DNA of 46,335 bases from an uncultured Ruminococcus sp. (GTDB lineage: Bacteria; Bacillota; Clostridia; Oscillospirales; Ruminococcaceae), in contig CAJTYV010000025.1 in assembly GCA_910584195.1 (NCBI GenBank), forward strand, positions 1-46,335. The letters are read 5' to 3'. The translations under genes and the position numbers were made by a program. The notes under the pieces were generated by a model. It was not told the DNA's origin, ran no database searches, and saw only the letters and a program-made list of their open reading frames with translations. Shown here piece by piece: positions 40,474-46,335 of this stretch. Within the stretch, counting starts at the first letter, position 1. The number at the start of each line of letters is the position of its first letter.

Positions 40474-41179
40474 TCTCTATTAAGATTTGTAATTTGGCAA
40501 CCTCCTTACGCTTGGACTTAGAAATTGGAATTTCATCGTTATTCGACATGATAATAGCATCATGACGAAATAAACGGATAAATTGATAATTTACAAGATA
40601 TGATTTATGTGGCATAATAAAGCTCCTATGCTTAAGTTGTTCCTGAATTTTATATAAAGACCCATAGAACTCCTGTTTTCCTGATGTCGTATTTAACACA
40701 ATTTTTCTATCTTCACTTTCAAAGTATATAATATCGCTAAATTTTAACCAGTAATTTATATGGTTAAATCTGTATTGAAAAATTTCATTTTTATTGCCAT
40801 AAATACGAATGTATTTTGAAATAACTTCAGCAATTTTCTCTTTATCAAATGGCTTTGGTATAAAATGGAGAGGACAAAACTCAAACATCTGACGGTCATA
40901 ACCATTCTTTCCAGAAATAAATACAATCTGAGTAGAATTATCCCCAAGTTCATCACGGATATGCCTACTCACATCTATTCCATTACAACAACTCAATTCA
41001 ATATCAAGAAAAACTAAATGATATATGTTATCCTGTTTTAAATATCGAATAAAACCTTCTCCTGTTGTAAAAATATTGATTTCTGCCTCAATTTGCATAC
41101 AATCACAGGCACTTTCGATGTAATCTTCCAAAACAGAACATATCGTATTTTCATCATCAACAATCGCAATCCTAATCAT
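40448..41179 (-). CDS. agrA: AgrA-type LytTR response regulator, locus 2
   Basis: 243 residues from ATG 41179 (GAGGTG 6 nt upstream). Receiver domain begins MIRIAIVDDENT, with the phospho-acceptor Asp in VFLDIELSCCNG (about 58). The LytTR DNA-binding domain is at about 140-243 (IIYFESEDRKIVLNTTSG, then SFIMPHKSYLVN). Predicted targets are the paired boxes at 39052-39082 and, by sequence match, 19727-19757. The inverted-repeat segment with the tyrosine recombinase lies immediately upstream. Confidence 0.9.
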   Translation of the reverse strand: MIRIAIVDDENTICSVLEDYIESACDCMQIEAEINIFTTGEGFIRYLKQDNIYHLVFLDIELSCCNGIDVSRHIRDELGDNSTQIVFISGKNGYDRQMFEFCPLHFIPKPFDKEKIAEVISKYIRIYGNKNEIFQYRFNHINYWLKFSDIIYFESEDRKIVLNTTSGKQEFYGSLYKIQEQLKHRSFIMPHKSYLVNYQFIRLFRHDAIIMSNNDEIPISKSKRKEVAKLQILIENGGKRFEY

Positions 41180-41200
41180 ATAAATCACCTCATACTCTAT

Positions 41201-41229
41201 ATAATACCATAATTTAACAAATAAATCAA
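41201..41229 (-). promoter_or_regulatory. promoter of agrA2-agrC2
   Basis: -35 TTGATT (41224-41229), 17-bp spacer, -10 TATTAT (41201-41206). A single box ACAGTGAAA (41235-41243) lies 28 bp from the -10, one mismatch from the AgrA2-type box, so weak autoregulation is possible. Confidence 0.55.
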
Positions 41230-41279
41230 TATATACAGTGAAAAAATTGTGGTATAATTAGAATATAAGTCGAAATATA

Positions 41280-41300
41280 TTTTTCGTCAATTCCGCCCAT
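41280..41300. repeat. inverted repeat IR-L flanking the tyrosine recombinase
   Basis: TTTTCGTCAATTCCGCCCAT (plus one more T on the left) is the exact reverse complement of 42646-42666. The two copies enclose about 1.35 kb with the integrase gene. Confidence 0.8.
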
Positions 41301-41379
41301 ATATCATAATCATGCGATATAGCGCCGAAAAATCGCATTAATGGCGGACAACGTTTACAAAAATCTGACGGCTAAAAAA

Positions 41380-42480
41380 TTAAGCTGTAAGCGAAAGACG
41401 GCTGACATAATCTTTCTTGATCTGCATCGAGGGATGACAGTACCTGTTCAACGTTATAGCAGCGTCTGCGTGACCAAGCAGTTCACTGAGAGTTTTCGGA
41501 TCAAAACCTTTTTCAACGCAGACAGTTGCATAAGTGTGCCTGAGAAGATGAAAATTGACGTTCCTGATATCGCATATTTTAAGAATTGATTTAAAACGGT
41601 TCTGCATAGTTCTCGGTTCTGTCGGTTTACTATTTCCTGTGATGATGTAGAAATCACCGCAATTTTTGTAGTTCCTGAGAATATCCATAACAAAAGCAGG
41701 AATCGGAACAGTGCGTACCGAAGTCTTACTCTTGGGAGTTCCGATAATTACCTGTGACTTTCCGTTCTTACTCACACGCTGAACAGTTCTTTTCACGGAT
41801 AAAACCGCATTATCAAAGTCGATATCCTCCCATTTCAAGCCACAAAGTTCGCCTACACGCAAACCCGTAAAAAGACAAAGCAGAATTGCAATATTTGTTT
41901 TATTTTGATTGTAAATCAGATAATTTTCAAGTCTTTTTCTTTCGACAGAAGTAAGAACAGCGGTCTGCTTGCTCTGAGTTTTAGGCATGGTAAAATGTGT
42001 CTCACGGAGTCCGTATTCCCTTGCGGCATAGTTTTCAACACTGCGATATACTGTCATAATGTCACGGACGGATTTTGCTGAGAGTCCGCACTTGCCGTTA
42101 AGTCTGCCGTTTGACAGCTTGAAATTAATAAAATCATTCAGCTTACTTGTGGTCAGATTCATCATCAATTCTCCGCCAAGAATAGGCAGAATATGCTTGC
42201 TCACGATGTTTACATAGTTAGCATAACTTGATTCTTTAACACGCAATTTTGCCGAGGAAAGCCATTGTTCGGCAGCCTCACGAACTGTCAATTTAACCGC
42301 AGAAACAGGCTGATTCTGCCTGATAGAATATACCTCCGACATCTTTTCCTTAACTTCTGAAAGAGTTCTTGCATACACAGATTTATATTTGATTTTTCCA
42401 TTGTCATGATACCCCACAGGCACACGTCCTTCAAACCGTCCGTCCTTGCGTTTGTAAATATTACTTCCTCTTTTAGCCAT
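41380..42480 (-). CDS. tyrosine recombinase/integrase inside inverted repeats
   Basis: 366 residues. An AP2-like arm-binding N-terminus (MAKRGSNIYKRKDGRFEGRV), a SAM-like core-binding domain (VREAAEQWLSSAKLRVKESSYANY), and the catalytic domain with Arg in TGLRVGELCG, Lys region in GTPKSKTSVRTV, HLLRHTYAT, LLGHA and the nucleophile Tyr in LNRYCHP. All catalytic positions are present. The gene lies between 21-bp inverted repeats, with agrA2 on one side and the relaxase on the other. It could be the integrase of the right-hand element or the invertase of its own segment. Confidence 0.92.
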   Translation of the reverse strand: MAKRGSNIYKRKDGRFEGRVPVGYHDNGKIKYKSVYARTLSEVKEKMSEVYSIRQNQPVSAVKLTVREAAEQWLSSAKLRVKESSYANYVNIVSKHILPILGGELMMNLTTSKLNDFINFKLSNGRLNGKCGLSAKSVRDIMTVYRSVENYAAREYGLRETHFTMPKTQSKQTAVLTSVERKRLENYLIYNQNKTNIAILLCLFTGLRVGELCGLKWEDIDFDNAVLSVKRTVQRVSKNGKSQVIIGTPKSKTSVRTVPIPAFVMDILRNYKNCGDFYIITGNSKPTEPRTMQNRFKSILKICDIRNVNFHLLRHTYATVCVEKGFDPKTLSELLGHADAAITLNRYCHPSMQIKKDYVSRLSLTA

Positions 42481-42573
42481 AAAAATCCTCCGTTCTGACT
42501 GAAATATGACGGTTTAACGACTTTAAATTTATGTTAAAATCTCATTTTCAGTACAATTTTTTTCAAAAAAGTC

Positions 42574-42601
42574 TTTACTTTTACAAAATTTATGATATAA
42601 T
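42574..42601 (+). promoter_or_regulatory. outward promoter inside the inverted-repeat segment
   Basis: TTTACT (42574-42579), 16-bp spacer, perfect TATAAT (42596-42601), pointing right, out of the segment. In the present orientation it reads only a short stretch into the hairpin at 42662-42711. After inversion it would point left, toward agrA2. Confidence 0.5.
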
Positions 42602-42645
42602 ATTATTAAATCCACTGCAAATCCGCCCTAAAAACTACCTCGCTA

Positions 42646-42666
42646 ATGGGCGGAATTGACGAAAAA
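42646..42666. repeat. inverted repeat IR-R flanking the tyrosine recombinase
   Basis: Starts ATGGGCGGAATTGACGAAAA and is the exact reverse complement of 41280-41300. A second short arm, TCCGCCC (about 42622-42629), lies inverted to its GGGCGGA, as expected for a recombinase core site. Confidence 0.8.
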
Positions 42667-42711
42667 AAGCGTACCGAATTTTCATCATAAAAAAATCCGA
42701 TACGCTTTTTT
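42662..42711. terminator. bidirectional terminator
   Basis: AAAAAAGCGTA/TACGCTTTTTT with additional pairing inside and two mismatches. It ends the relaxase transcript (minus) and would end any short RNA from the promoter at 42574 (plus). Confidence 0.75.
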
Positions 42712-42714
42712 CAT

Positions 42715-45426
42715 TTAATACTCCTGAGTCTGACCATGCTCCTGCTTAATTCCAAGTGCCTGATTCTTCTCCCGAATCATCCTCCGCAGCTTGCTGTCGA
42801 TCATTTTTCTGCCCGATTGAAAATTCTTATGATAGTCATCTTCAATGCATCTACTGAGATTTGCAAACAGACTGAAAATGGTACTTGCGAGTATTTCATT
42901 CTCAAACTGCTCTGTATTTTCAAGAAGATTTAGGGCATTTTCGTTGCCTTGCTCTGCTGATAAATTTAAAAATTGCATAGCTTTTTCTTTGTCCTTTTCC
43001 AAGCCATCAGCACCCAAAAGATAAATCCTGCCCAACTGATAGCTTGACCACATATTCTTATCAGCAGACTTTTCAAAGTAAGAAATCGCTTTTTCAATAT
43101 CATATTTTTCTTTTTGCAGATACAGCTTACCAAGTGCGTACTGTGTAAATTGGTTATCTTCGGCAGACAACAGATATTTTTCTGCCTTATCCAAATTCTG
43201 ATTTACAATTTCGCCATTGATATATAAATTTCCCAGTTTGTAACAAGAAAAGGCATCGCCACTGTCTGCACACTCGGTCAGCATAGTGAATCCTTTGTCA
43301 ATGTTCTGTTCCAAATGTTCACCCAAAATAAATTCAAGGGCGAGAAATCTTTTAGCGTTAAAATTACCAAGCTTGATTGATTTTTCAAGCAAAGTGACAG
43401 CCTTTTCTGACTCCTGAGAAATATGTTCGCCACGCAATAAAGCCCTGCCGTACTCATACAGACCATTTTGGTTATTCATCTCCGCAGAGCGTTTGAAATA
43501 ATCAATAGCCGAGATCATATTTTTCTCTGTGCCGAGACCATTTTTGTACATCGCACCAATCTTGTAAAACAGATTATCATCAGATTGCTCCTTGGATTCT
43601 AACATCAAAAATCCCAAAAGTGCTTGCTTGTAATACGTCTGTGCCTGATTTTTATCTTTTGGGACAAACTCGCCCTTGCCGTACATTTGTGCAAGCGCAT
43701 AAGCTGCATACGGCTGACCTTTTTTGGCTGATTTTTTGTACCAGAAACATGCCTGCGATAAATCTTTTTCCACGCCATTGCCGTAATAATACAAGTTTGC
43801 GAGACTGAATTGCGCAAATTTATTTTCATCTTTTGCTGACTGCATGAACCATTTTAATGATTCAGAATAATCCTGTTCAGTACCTAATCCGCAGCAATAC
43901 ATTTTTCCAATTTGATACTGCAAATACGGTTTCAATTTCTTGGCTGTTGGTTCAATTTGCAGGAATCCCTGCAAGGCTTTTTTGTAAAACTCAAATGCTT
44001 TGTCATCATATTTTGTGCCCAATTTTTCAGTGGAATACAGCTTACCCAAAGCAAGGAGTGCAAGAACATTATTTGATTCCGATAACAGCATTTTTTCTGC
44101 TTTATTAAAATCTTCAGCTTTTGATTTCTTGTCATAAATCAGCTCGCAGGCCTCTTTATACGAATCACTCCATTTGATATACAACTTTTTCTGAGGAGAA
44201 TTTTCAACACTATCAGTTATCGTTTCGTCAATTATTTCTTCATTGATTTGCGTGGGAATATCCGAGTCAATTTCTATAGGTTCAGGCATTTCTATTTTCA
44301 TATCAACAGTTGGGAATTTCATTTGCATCACCGTCTGAATAATCATATTTTTTACGGATTTGAACTCCTTGTTATCAACGAGAGACGGAAAATCAACTCG
44401 TGCCGAAGAATAAACATCATGCTTCTGCTGTTCCATCTGACACCATAAATCATACATCTTTTTTATCGACTCGTTATCCGCAAGTTTTGAAAATATTTCA
44501 TCAACCGTTTTCTTAACGTCAGACTTGAGATAACCATACACTTTTTTGCCCTTTGATTCCGCAAGCTGATCATGCAGTTTTTCAACAAGATTCATAAGCT
44601 TTGTATCAAAATGATCGTTCTGAGAAATATTTTCCGCAAGATGCTGCATCAACTGCTCAGATTCTTTTTTCAGCAAATTACGCAAGACCGTCTGCTGCTC
44701 ATAGGTATGATGCAACTCGTCTGCATAAATATCGTTTGCAAAATCGCTGCGGATTTTTTCAATGCCATGATTAGTCAAAAAGCCCTCACGTTCATTTGTT
44801 GAATAGACAATAATGTGAACGTGAGGATTTGTTTTCTTATCATGAAAAGCCGCATACCACCGCAAATTTTTAAGGTCGATTTTCTGATTTTTGGCAATGT
44901 TCGGAATTTGCCTGATGACTAAATCTCGCCATGCTTTCAGATTATCGTAACCCATTTTCTGAGCGTCATCACGTCTTAATGAAACAACATGAGTCCATAC
45001 ATTTCCACCATGATCGGCAATCTCTTTTGCGACTTTTTCAAGATTTATCGGCTCATCTTTTTCGTTGAAAAGACCGTGGGAATTAAACTTCACAGCTCCC
45101 GGACGATTAGCAAGATATCCTACATAATTTTCACGATTTGTGAGCCTGTCCATGTTTCGATCAAGTATTTCAGATATTAAAACAGCCCCGCTTTTGACAG
45201 TTGGATTTTTGATATAATCCTCATACTCAAATAACTCCTTGCTGTCGGGAAAATCATTCAACAAAGACGAAATCAGCTCCTGCTGATTTTTTGTAGCAGG
45301 AGCTGTTCCATTCGTATTCGGTATTGGTACTGATCCCTCACGGGTAGCAACGTACTTCACGTAATTCGCAAGATTTTTCTTTGAACCGCTTTTTAAGTAA
45401 CGGCTCGTGACAATAATTTTCGGCAT
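42715..45426 (-). CDS. MobP3/MobL-type relaxase fused to Sel1 repeats
   Basis: 903 residues, ATG 45426 after GGAGGTGATTTT. The N-terminal relaxase domain (1 to about 240) begins MPKIIVTSRYLKSG and carries the metal-binding motif in WYAAFHDKKTNPHVHIIVYS (about 189-207), like MobP3/MobL relaxases. A helical middle region follows. From about 430 to 830 there are around ten Sel1-like TPR repeats of the form ALGKLY ... AFEFYKKAL, ending in a short helical tail. It nicks at an oriT and pilots the DNA strand in conjugation, using another element's transfer channel if none is encoded here. The repeats probably mediate protein contacts. Confidence 0.85.
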   Translation of the reverse strand: MPKIIVTSRYLKSGSKKNLANYVKYVATREGSVPIPNTNGTAPATKNQQELISSLLNDFPDSKELFEYEDYIKNPTVKSGAVLISEILDRNMDRLTNRENYVGYLANRPGAVKFNSHGLFNEKDEPINLEKVAKEIADHGGNVWTHVVSLRRDDAQKMGYDNLKAWRDLVIRQIPNIAKNQKIDLKNLRWYAAFHDKKTNPHVHIIVYSTNEREGFLTNHGIEKIRSDFANDIYADELHHTYEQQTVLRNLLKKESEQLMQHLAENISQNDHFDTKLMNLVEKLHDQLAESKGKKVYGYLKSDVKKTVDEIFSKLADNESIKKMYDLWCQMEQQKHDVYSSARVDFPSLVDNKEFKSVKNMIIQTVMQMKFPTVDMKIEMPEPIEIDSDIPTQINEEIIDETITDSVENSPQKKLYIKWSDSYKEACELIYDKKSKAEDFNKAEKMLLSESNNVLALLALGKLYSTEKLGTKYDDKAFEFYKKALQGFLQIEPTAKKLKPYLQYQIGKMYCCGLGTEQDYSESLKWFMQSAKDENKFAQFSLANLYYYGNGVEKDLSQACFWYKKSAKKGQPYAAYALAQMYGKGEFVPKDKNQAQTYYKQALLGFLMLESKEQSDDNLFYKIGAMYKNGLGTEKNMISAIDYFKRSAEMNNQNGLYEYGRALLRGEHISQESEKAVTLLEKSIKLGNFNAKRFLALEFILGEHLEQNIDKGFTMLTECADSGDAFSCYKLGNLYINGEIVNQNLDKAEKYLLSAEDNQFTQYALGKLYLQKEKYDIEKAISYFEKSADKNMWSSYQLGRIYLLGADGLEKDKEKAMQFLNLSAEQGNENALNLLENTEQFENEILASTIFSLFANLSRCIEDDYHKNFQSGRKMIDSKLRRMIREKNQALGIKQEHGQTQEY

Positions 45427-45430
45427 AAAA

Positions 45431-45787
45431 TCACCTCCGAGATAATTTCCAGTAATAACGTCGGTTAGACTCAGGAAAATTACCCATTATACCGTGTTCG
45501 GGATCATAAAACGTTCCGTAATAAAAAAGCGACCAATGCCAGCACCTCGGCGTTTCAAGACTAAGCAGGCACATTTCAGGAAGATCATTTTTATCAACTA
45601 CAGAACATTTTTCGTCAGATATATTCATCCCAAATTCTCTGAGTGTAATTTTCATTTCTTTCAAGGTAGTTTCTCTATCATTGCCGAGATATTCAATAAT
45701 TTCATCGACAGTTTTATTAAGCGCCATCGCAAGTACTGCTTGTCCGCATTGCAGATCAGTTGGTTCATGTATATATCTGATTTTCAT
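45431..45787 (-). CDS. stand-alone C39-like cysteine-protease-fold protein
   Basis: 118 residues. The motif LQCGQAVLAMALNKTVDEI matches the catalytic Cys motif of C39 peptidases, and a histidine in CWHWSLFYYG followed by YDPEHG fits the His and Asp positions. It is a single domain with no membrane or ATPase part. Its stop overlaps the ribosome site of the relaxase gene, so the two are coupled. Possible roles are processing a mobilization or surface protein, or a phytochelatin-synthase-like or toxin-like function; I cannot choose. Confidence 0.7.
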   Translation of the reverse strand: MKIRYIHEPTDLQCGQAVLAMALNKTVDEIIEYLGNDRETTLKEMKITLREFGMNISDEKCSVVDKNDLPEMCLLSLETPRCWHWSLFYYGTFYDPEHGIMGNFPESNRRYYWKLSRR

Positions 45788-45862
45788 TTACAACACCTCT
45801 TTTTAATAACATTTTATCACATACTTTTGTAAATGTAAAGTCTGAGATAAAATTCTCTGCCT

Positions 45863-46276
45863 TTAATCCTTCTGATACTCAACGGCATCCTCATAATCAA
45901 TAATTCCGTTAATTTTCCTGACTTCCGTGACACACATAGCATGAAGGTTTTTCAGCGTTTCATCGTCTACATCATTCATCGCCGCAGTCATGTGGGACAG
46001 CTTTCCGAGTTCAACGGCAACCTTGAAAAGCAAACGAGCAATCCTCTGTTCCGTACCTTTTATCTGCGCCTTGACCGTTTCTGTAATCATCGGCGAAATG
46101 TAATTCACACTTTTTTCTTCATCAAGATATCCAATGTAAAATTTTATTGCTTTCTCAATAAATTCACTCTGTGACTTGCAGTTATCATTTTTATAATGAA
46201 CTTCCACATCTTTCATTGTCTGTGGATAAGCCCACAGCGGAAATTTTACCTTATTCTGAAAACTCATATTTTTCAC
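45863..46276 (-). CDS. mobilization accessory protein, paralogue of 9253-9648
   Basis: 137 residues from GTG 46276 (GGAG 5 nt upstream) or 134 from ATG 46267. N-terminal ribbon-helix-helix-like part (FPLWAYPQTMKDVEVHY, then SEFIEKAIKFYIGYL) and a C-terminal part nearly identical to the protein at 9253-9648 (SPMITETVKAQIKGTEQR, then INGIIDYEDAVEYQ). Located 76 bp upstream of the C39-like gene in the relaxase operon, it is probably the DNA-binding relaxosome partner. The stretch beyond 46277 shows nothing further. Confidence 0.7.
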   Translation of the reverse strand: MKNMSFQNKVKFPLWAYPQTMKDVEVHYKNDNCKSQSEFIEKAIKFYIGYLDEEKSVNYISPMITETVKAQIKGTEQRIARLLFKVAVELGKLSHMTAAMNDVDDETLKNLHAMCVTEVRKINGIIDYEDAVEYQKD

Positions 46277-46335
46277 TTCAACTCCTACTATAATATATTT
46301 AGTCGTTAAATCCATGACAAGCCAGCCATGGTTTA

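Noticed and set aside
43278..44135. Several frames within the Sel1-repeat part of the relaxase gene
   Set aside because: Shadows in alternative frames of a continuous 903-codon gene.

Overview
The window looks like accessory-rich chromosome of a gut or rumen Clostridia bacterium, most likely Ruminococcus or a close Oscillospiraceae relative. This rests on low-GC DNA, AGGAGG-type ribosome sites, two agr-type peptide quorum-sensing loci, large serine recombinases, a DUF3789 microprotein, a MobP3/MobL-type relaxase with Sel1 repeats, and a calcium-binding repeat protein with a type I secretion apparatus. No housekeeping gene fixes the species. Family names come from reading the proteins, not from a search.

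Layout. 1-6.7 kb: the 3' half of a tRNA-Leu, a small broken gene, a lipoprotein resembling a solute-binding protein, a small secreted protein, and agr locus 1 (agrA-agrC-agrD-agrB, minus strand), whose AgrD peptide has Ser where the thiolactone Cys should be. 6.8-11.7 kb: a plus-strand integrative element (DUF6076-like protein, RepA-like ATPase, oriT-like structured region, accessory protein, serine recombinase) ending beside tRNA-Ala(CGC). 11.7-16.0 kb: a lactococcin-972-type ABC ATPase and large membrane protein with a small secreted protein and a membrane-anchored protein. 16.2-19.3 kb: a tightly packed four-gene cassette (dCTP-deaminase-like protein with membrane tail, HIT protein, ThiL/PurM-like kinase, methyltransferase). 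20.0-21.9 kb: amidoligase, gamma-glutamylcyclotransferase-like protein and a small acidic protein. 21.9-28.7 kb: three serine recombinases with an Rpn-type nuclease among them, DUF3789, a MazF-like toxin, a possible structured RNA and an HTH protein. 29.0-41.2 kb: agr locus 2 running into two lipoproteins, a 1332-residue RTX/FrpC-like protein, its ABC exporter, its HlyD adaptor and a membrane protein. 41.3-46.3 kb: a tyrosine recombinase inside a 21-bp inverted repeat, then a relaxase, a C39-like cysteine-protease-fold protein and an accessory protein.

How it may work together. agr1 and agr2 each have a promoter upstream of agrD with two direct-repeat boxes spaced 21-22 bp, then 29-30 bp to a perfect TATAAT. 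The same layout, with agr2-type boxes, lies upstream of the four-gene cassette 20 kb away, so AgrA2 may control both the RTX secretion cluster and that cassette. The recombinase next to agrA2 sits in a segment bounded by inverted repeats and carrying an outward promoter; if the segment flips, that promoter would point at agrA2. The best candidate for an undescribed system is therefore quorum-controlled and possibly phase-variable RTX secretion, linked to an uncharacterised nucleotide-related cassette. All regulatory links are inferred from sequence pattern alone.
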